A stretch of 64,000 nucleotides of DNA from Natroniella sp046097105 (GCF_046097105.1 NZ_CP175562.1:2294001-2358000), one strand, 5' to 3'; positions 1-8,736 are shown, counted from the stretch's first letter. Numbers and translations: made by a program. Notes: generated from the letters alone by a model not told the origin.

Positions 1-141
1 AAAACTAGTTGATTTAGTTGAAGATATATTTTGATAACTTGAGTAACAGTTTTGGCAAAATAATTTTTTATGAGCAATTAATTTGGGACTATCTAACATC
101 TTACCACAATAATAGCAAGCTGTTTTTCTATTATTTTTCAT
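1..141 (-). CDS. Small zinc-finger protein, partial (runs off window start)
   Basis: An open minus-strand frame starts at ATG 141-139 behind a G-rich ribosome binding site (run of C at 147-153 on the plus strand) and is still open at base 1, so the C-terminus is missing. The 47 visible residues contain two CxxC pairs (CYYC and CQNC) separated by 16 residues, which indicates one zinc-binding knuckle. Two such pairs at this spacing resemble the sporulation sigma-G inhibitor Gin/CsfB, which also lies near the origin in Bacillus, but the flanking Gin residues are not clearly present. The safe call is a small zinc-ribbon protein of unknown role. Confidence 0.55.
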   Translation of the reverse strand, partial: MKNNRKTACYYCGKMLDSPKLIAHKKLFCQNCYSSYQNISSTKSTSF

Positions 142-332
142 TGATTTCCCCCCTGCTTAATCTAGATTATACGTTTAGTGAAGCCGAATCATTAATGATA
201 TTTTTATGATTAATTATAGTCTGCCCTTTACTTATTCTTACTGTATGTAATTAGCTTCTTAATTAAACTGTAAATTATTACCTTGATTTATTAAAGTTAA
301 GAATAATATAGATGTGTAGAGGGGGGATTATT

Positions 333-1358
333 TTGAAATTGGGAGTAACTATGAAAATAATAGTAACTTATATTGGAGCAGTGATAGGAGCTGGTTTTGC
401 TTCGGGCCAAGAGATATTCCAGTTCTTTATTATCTATAGAAATAATGGTTTATTAGGGATAATCTTAGCAGGAGTGATCTTTAGTGTGTTAGGTGTCAAC
501 ATTGTTTATATTGGAAAAAACTTAGGTGTAACTAATTATCGACAGTTATTTTATAGGCTTGCTGGTAATAGACTAGGGTTTGTAGCAGATCTCTTTTTTA
601 CTTTGTTTTTATTAGGTAGTTTAGTTGTTATGTTATCTGGAAGCAAGGAGATAGTAGCTTTTTTATTTAATGTTAACTCTAGTGTAGGATTATTAATTTC
701 TATGATAATAGTAGTACTGGCTAATTATTATGGCTTAGAAGGAATTATGAAATTAAATTTATTATTAATTCCCTTTTTAATAGTTGTTACTTTGGTTGTG
801 ATTAACGGCTTGATAACTGGCTTTGAAATTAATTTAACCACATTTGATCTTAAATTAGAGTGGATATTTTCTTCTTTTGTTTACAGTGGATATAACCTGA
901 TTTTAGGATTAACGGTTTTACTTCCTTTGGCTGCTAAAACAGGGAAAAAGGAGTTAACTATCGGGGTTGTAGCTGGAGGTTTAATATTAGGATTTTTAGC
1001 TTTTTTGATCGGCTATGTATTGAACCAATTTTACCCTCAAATATCAAGTGCTGAAATTCCAATGTTAGAAATAATTTCAGAATATAGGCAGGATTTATAT
1101 TATATTTATGCAATTACACTATGGCTAGCAATGTTAACAACTGCCAGCTGTAACTTATATGGCCTGTCAGATAGGATTGACTTAACGGTTAAATTGACTA
1201 GGCAGAAGATTTTAATTATAATTATGGTATTGATTGGCCCGATTAGTAATCTTTCTTTTGCCAGATTGATTGAATGGATTTATCCACAATTGGGGAAAGC
1301 TAGCTTAGGTTTATTATCATTGTTAATTATAAATTATTTATATCGCGGTAAACTTTAA
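333..1358 (+). CDS. YkvI-like multipass membrane transporter
   Basis: A 341-residue, strongly hydrophobic protein with about ten membrane helices. The N-terminal segment YIGAVIGAGFASGQE is the hallmark of the YkvI family of APC-superfamily-like transporters, and the length matches the family (about 340). The TTG start at 333 is preferred because an AGAGGGGGG ribosome binding site lies just upstream at about 318-326; the in-frame ATG at 312 lies before that site. The substrate is unknown. The gene stands alone, followed by a mechanosensitive channel gene. Confidence 0.75.
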   Translation: MKLGVTMKIIVTYIGAVIGAGFASGQEIFQFFIIYRNNGLLGIILAGVIFSVLGVNIVYIGKNLGVTNYRQLFYRLAGNRLGFVADLFFTLFLLGSLVVMLSGSKEIVAFLFNVNSSVGLLISMIIVVLANYYGLEGIMKLNLLLIPFLIVVTLVVINGLITGFEINLTTFDLKLEWIFSSFVYSGYNLILGLTVLLPLAAKTGKKELTIGVVAGGLILGFLAFLIGYVLNQFYPQISSAEIPMLEIISEYRQDLYYIYAITLWLAMLTTASCNLYGLSDRIDLTVKLTRQKILIIIMVLIGPISNLSFARLIEWIYPQLGKASLGLLSLLIINYLYRGKL

Positions 1359-1440
1359 TAAAAAATAAATTGTTTACGGCAACATATTTATGTTTAAACC
1401 TGTTTAAATGATCTTAGAATTGGAATATAGGAGGAAGATA

Positions 1441-2307
1441 ATGGATAGATTAAATAATGTTTTAGATCGGATTTTCAGATTGATTACAGTTGAGCTATTA
1501 TCAGCTAGATTATTACAACAGATTGGACTAGCTTTTTTACAGTTAGCTGCAATTTTAGTTACTACTAAATTACTGTTAAGGTTTGGAGACTTTTTAATCG
1601 AAAGGTTGTTTGACGAAAGAGAAGAATACGAAAAATATACTAAACAGAGAAATAAAACCTTGAATTTTGTTCTGAAAAGTGGTTTAAGATATTCCATTTA
1701 TTTTATCGGAGGAACGATGGCTTTAGATGTATTAGGGGTTCCTACAAGTTCCATTTTAGCAGGGGCTGGAGTAGTTGGTTTGGCTTTAGGTTTTGGTGCT
1801 CAGAACTTAGTTAAAGATATAATTACAGGTTTTTTTATTCTTTTTGAAAAGCAATTTGTAGTTGGGGATTATGTACAGATTGCTGAAGTAGAAGGGGTTG
1901 TAAGAGAGATAGGCTTAAGAGTGACTAAGGTTAAGAACTTTGATGGTGATTTACATATTATTCCTAATAGTAATATTGAACAGGTAACTAATTTTAGTAC
2001 AGCAGCAAGAAGGGTGGTAGTCAATGCACCAATTGATTATGAGCAGAGTATTCAGGAAGCAATTACAGTTTTAGAAGAGTTGGCTAGTGAATTACAAAAT
2101 GAATACCAAGAAATCAAGGAAGGGCCAACAGTGCAAGGAGTAGAGGAGTTAGGTGATTCTAGTATTCAAATTAGGGTGATTGCAATGGTAGAACCGATGG
2201 ATTCATGGCAGATAGGAAGGGTCATGAAGCAGAGGATTAAAGAGCGATTTGATCAGGTTGGAATTGCAATTCCATATCAACACTTGACTATAGTTAATAA
2301 AGAATGA
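1441..2307 (+). CDS. Small-conductance mechanosensitive channel, MscS family
   Basis: A 288-residue MscS-type channel that would release solutes on hypo-osmotic shock. Two membrane helices precede a third, pore-lining helix rich in Gly and Ala (SILAGAGVVGLALGFGAQ), followed by the conserved QNLVKDIITGFFILFE stretch and the beta domain with VGDYVQI and IPNS motifs. The start is placed at ATG 1441, seven bases after an AGGAGG site; an in-frame ATG at 1408 lies upstream of that site. In a halophile such a channel would balance the betaine uptake system encoded at 17-20 kb. That link is inference. Confidence 0.88.
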   Translation: MDRLNNVLDRIFRLITVELLSARLLQQIGLAFLQLAAILVTTKLLLRFGDFLIERLFDEREEYEKYTKQRNKTLNFVLKSGLRYSIYFIGGTMALDVLGVPTSSILAGAGVVGLALGFGAQNLVKDIITGFFILFEKQFVVGDYVQIAEVEGVVREIGLRVTKVKNFDGDLHIIPNSNIEQVTNFSTAARRVVVNAPIDYEQSIQEAITVLEELASELQNEYQEIKEGPTVQGVEELGDSSIQIRVIAMVEPMDSWQIGRVMKQRIKERFDQVGIAIPYQHLTIVNKE

Positions 2308-2308
2308 C

Positions 2309-2406
2309 TTAAGTCTAAGTCTAAGTCTAAGTCTAAGTCTAAGTTTAAGTAAAAAACTAAAATCTTATTGTGTTGGTGGTTGATAGTCTCAAACTTAAAC
2401 TTAGAG
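2309..2406. repeat. Hexamer-armed inverted repeat (TAAGTC units)
   Basis: Five tandem TAAGTC units plus two variant units run from 2310 to 2350. TCTAAGTTTAAG (2338-2349) is complementary to CTTAAACTTAGA (about 2394-2405), so the spacer can fold into a hairpin with arms made of tandem short units. Similar arms recur at 23.2 kb and 24.5 kb. Confidence 0.7.
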
Positions 2407-2508
2407 CGTATAAAATGTTTAAAATCAAAATTTAGGATAAAGAAGCTTGAATTTCAAAAAAATTCTTTGTATACTGTTAATTGAAGTTAGAATTTGGGAG
2501 GTGACAGG

Positions 2509-2688
2509 ATGAAATTTACAGTTGGAGAGGTAGTGCAGTTCAAAAAAGAACATCCCTGTGGTAATGATCAATGGCAGATTTTACGAACAGGAATGGACTT
2601 TAGGGTTAAATGTTTAAAATGTGGACGAGTAATCATGTTACCACGTCCTAAATTTGAAAAGAGCGTTAAAAAAATAATTGGTAGTTAA
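2509..2688 (+). CDS. DUF951 family protein
   Basis: A 59-residue protein matching the DUF951 (YyzM-like) family: a VGEVVQFKKEHPCG start, the core DFRVKCLKCGRVIMLPR with one CxxC, and a basic tail. The function is unknown in all bacteria; the fold suggests a small nucleic-acid-binding or zinc protein. The start at ATG 2509 follows a GGAGGTGACAG site; TTG 2494 would place that site inside the gene. In many Firmicutes this gene sits directly before ychF, as here. Confidence 0.85.
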   Translation: MKFTVGEVVQFKKEHPCGNDQWQILRTGMDFRVKCLKCGRVIMLPRPKFEKSVKKIIGS

Positions 2689-2689
2689 T

Positions 2690-2812
2690 AATTGATAGTT
2701 GATAGTAAAAAAATAAAGATGATTTTGTTTTTTATATTATAGATGTTAGCTTTGAAAGGAATGATTTTTAGTTTAACTGTCAACTACAATTGTACACTGT
2801 AAACTAATATTA
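2690..2812. repeat. Intergenic inverted repeat, GATAGTTGATAGT type
   Basis: The left arm ATTGATAGTTGATAGT (about 2692-2707) is nearly complementary to ACTGTCAACTACAATTG (about 2778-2794), with an AT-rich middle. The element ends a few bases before the ychF ribosome binding site. It belongs to the family of tandem-unit hairpin spacers seen through the purine region. Confidence 0.55.
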
Positions 2813-2828
2813 AGGGAGAGTTTATATT

Positions 2829-3926
2829 ATGGGAATGAAATGTGGAATTGTTGGGTTACCTAACGTAGGTAAGTCAACACTGTTTAATGCAATTACTGAA
2901 GCAGGAGCTGATTCAGCTAACTATCCGTTCTGTACAATTGATCCTAATGTTGGTATTGTAGAAGTACCAGACCAGAGATTGGACAAACTGACAGAATTGA
3001 TTGAGCCTAAAGAGACAGTTCCTACAGCAATTGAGTTTGTTGATATTGCTGGTTTGGTCAAAGGAGCAAGTAAAGGAGAAGGTTTAGGAAATAAGTTTCT
3101 AGGTAACATTAGGGAAGTTGATGCAATTGTTCATGTTGTTCGTTGCTTTGATGATGAGAATATTACCCATGTTGAAGGAAGTGTTGATCCGTTACGTGAT
3201 ATTGAAATCATTGAAATGGAATTAATCTTAGCTGATTTAGAAAGTGTTGGCAAAAAATTAGAAAAGACCGAAAGGCAATTGAGGACTGGAGATAAAATTT
3301 ATCAGGAGCAGTTTGAGGTGTTGACTAAAGTTAATGAGGTATTAGAAGAAGGTAAGCCTGCTCGTAATGTTGAATTAACTACTCAAGAAGAGAAGTTAAT
3401 TAGAGATTTAAATCTATTAACATTAAAACCAGTCTTATATGCAGCAAATGTTGCTGAAGATAAGATTGGATTAGCTGATAATCAGTTAGTTACTACAGTA
3501 AAGAAAAAAGCTGAAAAAGAAGATGCTGAAGTAGTAGTAATTAGTGCTCAAGTAGAAGCAGAAATTGCTGAATTGAGTGGAGAGGAAAGAGAGTTGTTTC
3601 TGGAAGAATTAGGTATAAAGGAATCAGGCTTGGACAAACTAATAAAAGCTGGATATAGTTTATTAGGACTAATTACTTATTTTACTGCTGGGGAAAAAGA
3701 AGTAAGGGCTTGGACAGTTAGAGAAGGATCAACAGCTCCAGAAGCAGCTGGAGTGATTCATTCTGATATGGAACGAGGATTTATTCGAGCTGAAGTAGTA
3801 AGCTATCAAGAGTTAGTGGAGGCAGGTTCTTTTGCTCAGGCTAGAGAAGCAGGTACTTTAAGGTTGGAAGGCAAAGATTATATTGTGAAAGATGGAGATG
3901 TCTGTTATTTCAAATTCAATGTCTAA
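2829..3926 (+). CDS. ychF: Ribosome-binding ATPase YchF
   Basis: A 365-residue P-loop NTPase of the Obg group that prefers ATP and binds ribosomes. The N-terminal GLPNVGKST is the P-loop (residues about 9-17), DIAGLVKGASKGEGLG is the switch II/G3 region, and a coiled-coil insertion spans about 130-200. The C-terminal TGS-like domain ends in the typical KDYIVKDGDVCYFKFNV. The length is exactly that of the family. Start ATG 2829 has an AAGGGAGAG site upstream. YchF precedes rpsF in Bacillus too, supporting an origin-proximal location. Confidence 0.96.
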   Translation: MGMKCGIVGLPNVGKSTLFNAITEAGADSANYPFCTIDPNVGIVEVPDQRLDKLTELIEPKETVPTAIEFVDIAGLVKGASKGEGLGNKFLGNIREVDAIVHVVRCFDDENITHVEGSVDPLRDIEIIEMELILADLESVGKKLEKTERQLRTGDKIYQEQFEVLTKVNEVLEEGKPARNVELTTQEEKLIRDLNLLTLKPVLYAANVAEDKIGLADNQLVTTVKKKAEKEDAEVVVISAQVEAEIAELSGEERELFLEELGIKESGLDKLIKAGYSLLGLITYFTAGEKEVRAWTVREGSTAPEAAGVIHSDMERGFIRAEVVSYQELVEAGSFAQAREAGTLRLEGKDYIVKDGDVCYFKFNV

Positions 3927-3965
3927 TTGTTGCAATTTGATTGGGTTAGTGTTATAATGGATAGG

Positions 3966-4012
3966 TAAAATCCATGCTCTTAATAGATTAAGGGCCAGTG
4001 ACCGAATGGAGG
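3966..4012 (+). promoter_or_regulatory. S6:S18-binding leader motif of the rpsF operon
   Basis: Upstream of rpsF a perfect 8-bp hairpin, GCTCTTAA (3976-3983) with TTAAGGGC (3988-3995), is enclosed by a CCAT (3972-3975) / ATGG (4006-4009) stem. An unpaired CCG (4002-4004) lies in the internal loop. The known autoregulatory leader bound by the S6:S18 complex has this shape and this CCG. Excess S6:S18 would repress the operon, whose ribosome binding site is immediately downstream. Confidence 0.6.
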
Positions 4013-4023
4013 AGGTGACAGAG

Positions 4024-4308
4024 ATGACTAAGTATGAAACTATGTTGATTATAAGTCCAGAATTGAATGAAGAGGCTACTGAAGCAACAGTAGAGAAAGT
4101 AACAAGTGTAATTGAAGATGATGAAGGTGAAGTACTTAAATTGGACAAGTGGGGTACTAAGGAGTTAGCTTATGAAATTAATGATCAGACTGCTGGTTAT
4201 TATGCAGTGGTTAACTTCAAAGCTGTTCCTGCTACACTTGATGAATTAGAGAGGATTTATCGTATTGATGATAATATCATGCGTTATTTGATATTAAAGG
4301 ATGAATAA
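4024..4308 (+). CDS. rpsF: 30S ribosomal protein S6
   Basis: A 94-residue S6 protein of the small-subunit platform, which binds 16S rRNA as a pair with S18. KYETMLIISPEL at the start, a WGTKELAYEI core and RIDDNIMRYLIL at the end are family signatures. ATG 4024 is chosen because GGAGGAGGTGACAG lies before it; the in-frame ATG at 4006 would put that site inside the coding region. First gene of the rpsF-ssb-rpsR operon and probably subject to the leader motif just upstream. Confidence 0.97.
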   Translation: MTKYETMLIISPELNEEATEATVEKVTSVIEDDEGEVLKLDKWGTKELAYEINDQTAGYYAVVNFKAVPATLDELERIYRIDDNIMRYLILKDE

Positions 4309-4334
4309 TAAATAAATTAGGTGGGTGTTTTGAA

Positions 4335-4709
4335 GTGCTTAATAAGATTATTTTGATAGGTCGACTGACGAGGGATCCAGAATTACGTTATACCCCAAAT
4401 GGTACGGCTGTTTCTAATTTTTCTTTAGCTGTAGAGAGAAATTATAAAAATAAAAATGGGGAACGTGATGTTGACTTTATTGATATTGTTGTGTGGCGCA
4501 AGCAAGCAGAGCATTGTGCAAACCACCTGAATAAAGGACGTTTAGTTGCAGTTGAAGGTAGATTGCAAATTCGTTCATATGAAACTGATGAGGGACAGAG
4601 AAGGAGAAATGCTGAAGTTGTAGCTAATAATGTTCAGTTTTTAGACTGGCCAAATCGCAATAATGATCGGCAAGAACCTGCAGAAGAAGATATAGATGTC
4701 CCTTTCTAA
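4335..4709 (+). CDS. ssb: Single-stranded DNA-binding protein
   Basis: A 124-residue SSB. The N-terminal OB fold begins LNKIILIGRLTRDPELRYTPNG, and the protein ends in the acidic tip EEDIDVPF that recruits replication and repair proteins. It starts at GTG 4335 behind an AGGTGGGTG site. It is shorter than Bacillus SsbA because the linker is short. It lies between rpsF and rpsR, its standard place in Firmicutes. Confidence 0.97.
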   Translation: MLNKIILIGRLTRDPELRYTPNGTAVSNFSLAVERNYKNKNGERDVDFIDIVVWRKQAEHCANHLNKGRLVAVEGRLQIRSYETDEGQRRRNAEVVANNVQFLDWPNRNNDRQEPAEEDIDVPF

Positions 4710-4733
4710 AATTGATTGAAGGAGGGAAAATAG

Positions 4734-4949
4734 ATGGGACGTGGGAGAAGGAAGTCATGTGATTTTTGTGCTAATAAAGTAGATAAGATTGATTATAAAA
4801 AGATTAATATCTTAAGTAAATATATAACGGATCGTGGAAAGATCTTACCACGAAGAATTTCTGGTAATTGTGCTAAACACCAAAGAGAATTGACTAAGGC
4901 AATTAAAAGAGCAAGAAATGTTGCTTTGTTGCCATTTAAAATTGACTAA
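4734..4949 (+). CDS. rpsR: 30S ribosomal protein S18
   Basis: A 71-residue S18 with the conserved core RGKILPRRISGNCAKHQREL and a basic C-terminus. It keeps a CxxC pair near the N-terminus (CDFC) and a further Cys in SGNC, suggesting the zinc-binding form of S18 rather than the cysteine-free paralogue. It is the partner of S6 and the last gene of the operon, followed by a strong terminator. Confidence 0.97.
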   Translation: MGRGRRKSCDFCANKVDKIDYKKINILSKYITDRGKILPRRISGNCAKHQRELTKAIKRARNVALLPFKID

Positions 4950-4961
4950 GTTAGATAAGAT

Positions 4962-4994
4962 AAAAGGAGACAGCAATTGTCTTCTTTTATTTTT
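4962..4994 (+). terminator. Rho-independent terminator after rpsR
   Basis: An 11-bp stem, AAAAGGAGACA (4962-4972) with TGTCTTCTTTT (4978-4988), a 5-base loop and a following T-rich run. Confidence 0.85.
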
Positions 4995-5060
4995 ATTTTG
5001 CAGGAAAATTTTTTTGATTGCAGAAATAGATAGATACATTGTTTTGGCAGGAGGTTTGCC

Positions 5061-5378
5061 ATGAAGAAGTTTAACTCTAAAAAGGGATCAATTACTAAAA
5101 ATTTAAAGATAATTGAATGGTTAAAGACAGAATTATTAAGCAATGTGTCATTATTGTTTAAGGTAATGATAAAAAATAATGAACCAAAACTATTAGATAT
5201 AGTAACAAATATTATTATGATAACTTATTTACTAGCTAAACGATTAGGCTATTCTTTTGAGCAAATAGATAGAAAGTTACAAAAAAAGATTGAAGCTAAC
5301 GTAAACGAGAAGCATCAGATAGAGGCTTGGTATGGAGATTTGACTAAGTTATTAGAGCATCTAAAGGATAGAAGTTAA
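5061..5378 (+). CDS. MazG-like family protein
   Basis: A 105-residue all-helical protein of the MazG-like family that is commonly found between rpsR and the yybS/rplI genes in Clostridia. It lacks an obvious full set of MazG metal-binding EExxE residues, so pyrophosphatase activity is uncertain. The segment EIDRKLQKKIEANVNEKHQIE-like (near residues 70-90) and the C-terminal WYGDLTKLLEHL helix fit the family. The GGAGG site is just before ATG 5061. The gene follows the rpsR terminator, so it probably has its own promoter. Confidence 0.7.
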   Translation: MKKFNSKKGSITKNLKIIEWLKTELLSNVSLLFKVMIKNNEPKLLDIVTNIIMITYLLAKRLGYSFEQIDRKLQKKIEANVNEKHQIEAWYGDLTKLLEHLKDRS

Positions 5379-5391
5379 GGTGGTGGATTAA

Positions 5392-6291
5392 TTGAAAACT
5401 AAAGCAGTGGTAGAGGGAGCAATTTTAACAGCGGTTACAGTAATTTTAACTATTTTAGCAATTTATTTACCGATGATAGGTAGTTTCTTATTTTTGTTAA
5501 CCCCTGTTCCTTTAATTATATTGACTGTTAGATGTGGTGGAAAGCCTGCGATTATAGCTAGTTTAGTAACTGCTATAATTTTAGCTTTTTTGATTAATCC
5601 AATGATGTTTTTAGTTGTTATTTTAAATATTGGATTGATCGGAATCAGTATGGGAGCAGCATTTGAAGAACGATTTTCTTCAGTAACAATCTTATTAATA
5701 GGGGTTATTGCTGGGGCATTTTCTATGTTATTAAGCTTAGCGATCAGTGTTTATATTTTAGAGGTTGATATTGTAGTTCAATTAGAGGAAAGTTTACAAC
5801 TGTCGCTAGATTTGTATCGAGAAATAGGACTCCCAGCGGAAGTTATTTTACACTCGGAGCAGCTATTTGAACAAGTTCTTGAATTGATTAAAACTACTTA
5901 TCCTGCTATATTTTTATCTGTGGGAGCTCTTATTGCTGGTATAAATTATTATTTCAGTTATACTATTATGAGTAGATTGGATATTCAATTACCTGCTAAG
6001 TTTTCAGTGCAAGAGATTAAATTTCCTAAAATAATAGTAATTTTTTATGTTATTTCTATAATCTTTAATCACTTGGCTGTATGGCAAAATATTTATGTTA
6101 TTGCAACCTTCTTATTGTTATTAGAAGGTGTAGCAGTTGCTTATTATTATTTTTTGCAGTGGAATTTAAATCAGGGGTTAGCTGTATTTTTAATCTTTAC
6201 ATTAGTCTTTTTTCCTTTGTTTAACCCAATATTATTATTAATTGGAATTTTAGATTTGTGGTTTGACTTTCGTAATTTGGATAAGATTTAG
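5392..6291 (+). CDS. YybS-like DUF2232 membrane protein
   Basis: A 299-residue integral membrane protein with about eight helices, belonging to the DUF2232/YybS family (some members are described as ECF-type S-component-like). Its start is TTG 5392 with GGTGG upstream, 13 bases after the MazG-like gene, so the two are co-transcribed. The ligand is unknown. In Bacillus the order is yybS-yybT(gdpP)-rplI; here gdpP is missing and rplI follows directly. Confidence 0.75.
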   Translation: MKTKAVVEGAILTAVTVILTILAIYLPMIGSFLFLLTPVPLIILTVRCGGKPAIIASLVTAIILAFLINPMMFLVVILNIGLIGISMGAAFEERFSSVTILLIGVIAGAFSMLLSLAISVYILEVDIVVQLEESLQLSLDLYREIGLPAEVILHSEQLFEQVLELIKTTYPAIFLSVGALIAGINYYFSYTIMSRLDIQLPAKFSVQEIKFPKIIVIFYVISIIFNHLAVWQNIYVIATFLLLLEGVAVAYYYFLQWNLNQGLAVFLIFTLVFFPLFNPILLLIGILDLWFDFRNLDKI

Positions 6292-6368
6292 ATTTTTGTC
6301 AACAATAATTTATTGTCAATCTTAACTTGATAATATATAATTACATTAAGTTAGTGGAGGGATAATTA

Positions 6369-6815
6369 ATGAAGGTTATTTTAAAAAAGGATGTTAAAGG
6401 TTTAGGTAGTAAAGGAGAGGTTGTAAAGGCAGCTGATGGTCATGCTAGAAATTATTTGATTCCTAGAGGATTGGCTAAAGAAGCAACAGATACTAATATG
6501 AAGAAGTTGAAACAGAAAAAAAAGGTTAAGGCTAGGAAGAAAGAGAAGGAGCTTGAGGAAGCTCAAGCAAAGGCAGAAAAAATCTCAGAGCAAGTCTTTA
6601 CAATTGCAGTTAAAGCAGGAGAGAATGGTAGATTATTCGGTTCGGTAACTACTAATGATATTGCTGATCAGGTTTCAGAATTTCTGGGTGAAAAATTTGA
6701 TAAACGTAAGATTGATCTAGCTGAAAATATCAGAAGTTTAGGCATTAGAAAAGTAGATGTTAAGTTACATAGAGATGTAACAGCTACGATAAAAGTTAAA
6801 GTTATAGAAGCATAA
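6369..6815 (+). CDS. rplI: 50S ribosomal protein L9
   Basis: A 148-residue L9. The N-terminal domain shows the family signature (KGLGSKGEVVKAADGHARNY, about residues 9-28), followed by a long basic connecting helix with KKLKQKKKVKARKKEKE, then the C-terminal rRNA-binding domain. The length is normal and GGAGG lies before ATG 6369. It is followed at 25 bases by lonC, suggesting a rplI-lonC-dnaB transcript. Confidence 0.96.
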   Translation: MKVILKKDVKGLGSKGEVVKAADGHARNYLIPRGLAKEATDTNMKKLKQKKKVKARKKEKELEEAQAKAEKISEQVFTIAVKAGENGRLFGSVTTNDIADQVSEFLGEKFDKRKIDLAENIRSLGIRKVDVKLHRDVTATIKVKVIEA

Positions 6816-6840
6816 AGCATAGAAATAGAAGGGTGATTAT

Positions 6841-8736
6841 ATGGCTGAAAAAAAGCAAGAGCAAAAAGAGCAGTTAACAGTTAAAGTCACTGCTCTTTTT
6901 GCTTTGTTAACTGAATTATATGGAGCAGATGAACTACTATTAAAGGCAGGAAGATTAGATATTTTAGATCTATTAGAGGCTGAAGAAATCGATAAACAAT
7001 TAATTGCACTACAGAAGCTGATTTTTGATCATCCAATGTTAGATGACATTCCTGAAGATTTCAGTTGTAAGGTAGAATTGCTTGAAGAATTAGAGAATGA
7101 ATTGGCTGATAAGTTAGCACAAAAGGCAGCTAAAGAAGAGTTAGAGGATAAGATTAATGCTCGATTACAGAAGAAGCATCAAGAATATTTAAATGAAATT
7201 AAAGAAGAGATTATCAAAAATGAGACTGAAGAAGGAGCAATAGATAATCCCCATACTTTAAAAAAATATATTGAATTAGAACAGCTAGAGGAACAGGGAT
7301 TAAACTCCTCAGCAACAGGCTTAGTTAGACCTGACAGTTTAACAGAAATTATTGGACAAGAAAGAGGAATTAAAGCCTTATTGACCAAGTTGGCTTCTCC
7401 TTATCCGCAGCATATAATTATTCATGGACCTCCAGGAGTTGGAAAGACAACGGCAGCTCGTTTAGCCCTAGAAGTAGCTAAAGTTAAAGGGCAGAGCCCC
7501 TTTCAAACGGATGCTAACTTTGTGGAGGTTGATGCTACTACTTTGCGCTGGGATCCACGAGAGGTGACCAATCCTTTATTGGGTTCTGTCCATGACCCGA
7601 TTTATCAAGGTGGCAAAGGGAACTTGGCCCAACAGGGAATTCCAGAACCAAAACCTGGTTTAGTTACTGAAGCTCATGGAGGAGTCTTATTTATTGATGA
7701 GATTGGGGAGTTAGATCCTTTGTTGCAGAATAAATTATTAAAGGTATTAGAGGATAAGCGAGTCAATTTTGATTCTTCTTATTATGATCCAAATAATGAA
7801 AATGTTCCACAATATATCAAAAAGTTATTCAAGGATGGAGCGCCTGCTGATTTTATTCTAGTAGGGGCAACTACTAGAAGCCCTCAAGAACTTAATCCAG
7901 CTTTACGTTCTAGAACAACAAGTATCTTCTTTGCTCCTTTGACTAAGGATGATATTGGGGAGATTGTTAACCAGGCTAGTGTTAAATTGGGAATTAAGCT
8001 AGAGGTTGGTGTTGGTGAATTAATAGCTCAATATACAGTCCAAGGTAGAAGGGCTGTTAATTTATTGATTGATGCCTATAACTTAGCTTTAGAGGCTGAA
8101 GAAGAAAAGATTACTAAACGAGAGGTAGAAGAAGCGATTAAACTGAGTCGTTTGGTACCAACCCATCGTTTTACAGGAAGCCAAGATAGTCAAATTGGAC
8201 AAGTCTTAGGTTTAGGGGTTAGTGGTTTTTTAGGTTCAGTTTTAGAAGTAGAGGCTGTAGCTTTTTCTGCGACTGAAGCTGGAAAAGGTAAAATAAAGTT
8301 TAACCAAACTGCCGGGAGTATGGCACAGGATTCGATCTTTAATGCCGCTTCGATAGTTAGAAAGGTAACAGGTGAAGATATAAACAATTATGATCTACAT
8401 GTTAATTTAGTAGGAGGGGGCCAAGTTGATGGACCTTCAGCAGGTGTTGCTATTTCAGTAGCAATTATTAGTGCATTAAAGAAGATTCCTGTCAGGCAGA
8501 ATATAGCAGTGACAGGTGAAATTTCATTGCATGGCAAAGTAAAACCTGTTGGTGGGGTTGTAGAAAAGATCCATGGTGCTTATCAGGCTGGGATAGATGA
8601 AGTTTTAATTCCAGCAGAAAATCAAGCCTGTTTTGTAGAGGATGAAGATATTAAGGTTACCCCGGTAACTGATATAGAGGAAGTATTAGCTAAAATATTT
8701 GATACTAGAGGGGAGGTAACTGAATGGAGGCTGTAG
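6841..8736 (+). CDS. lonC: Lon-family ATP-dependent protease LonC
   Basis: A 631-residue AAA+ serine protease of the spore-former-associated LonC subgroup, shorter than LonA. It has an N-terminal helical region (1-150, many Glu/Lys), a P-loop GPPGVGKT (about 195-202) and a Walker B LFIDEIGEL. The C-terminal Lon protease domain carries the catalytic dyad Ser533 (in DGPSAG) and Lys576 (in GGVVEKIHGA). Both catalytic residues are present, so it should be active. Its 3' end overlaps dnaB by 13 bases, showing translational coupling. It occupies a place near where Bacillus has gdpP. Substrates are unknown. Confidence 0.9.
   Translation: MAEKKQEQKEQLTVKVTALFALLTELYGADELLLKAGRLDILDLLEAEEIDKQLIALQKLIFDHPMLDDIPEDFSCKVELLEELENELADKLAQKAAKEELEDKINARLQKKHQEYLNEIKEEIIKNETEEGAIDNPHTLKKYIELEQLEEQGLNSSATGLVRPDSLTEIIGQERGIKALLTKLASPYPQHIIIHGPPGVGKTTAARLALEVAKVKGQSPFQTDANFVEVDATTLRWDPREVTNPLLGSVHDPIYQGGKGNLAQQGIPEPKPGLVTEAHGGVLFIDEIGELDPLLQNKLLKVLEDKRVNFDSSYYDPNNENVPQYIKKLFKDGAPADFILVGATTRSPQELNPALRSRTTSIFFAPLTKDDIGEIVNQASVKLGIKLEVGVGELIAQYTVQGRRAVNLLIDAYNLALEAEEEKITKREVEEAIKLSRLVPTHRFTGSQDSQIGQVLGLGVSGFLGSVLEVEAVAFSATEAGKGKIKFNQTAGSMAQDSIFNAASIVRKVTGEDINNYDLHVNLVGGGQVDGPSAGVAISVAIISALKKIPVRQNIAVTGEISLHGKVKPVGGVVEKIHGAYQAGIDEVLIPAENQACFVEDEDIKVTPVTDIEEVLAKIFDTRGEVTEWRL

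Noticed and set aside
18..209. 63-codon plus-strand ORF at the window start
   Set aside because: It has no ribosome binding site, and the opposite strand encodes a better supported zinc-finger gene with a clear start signal.
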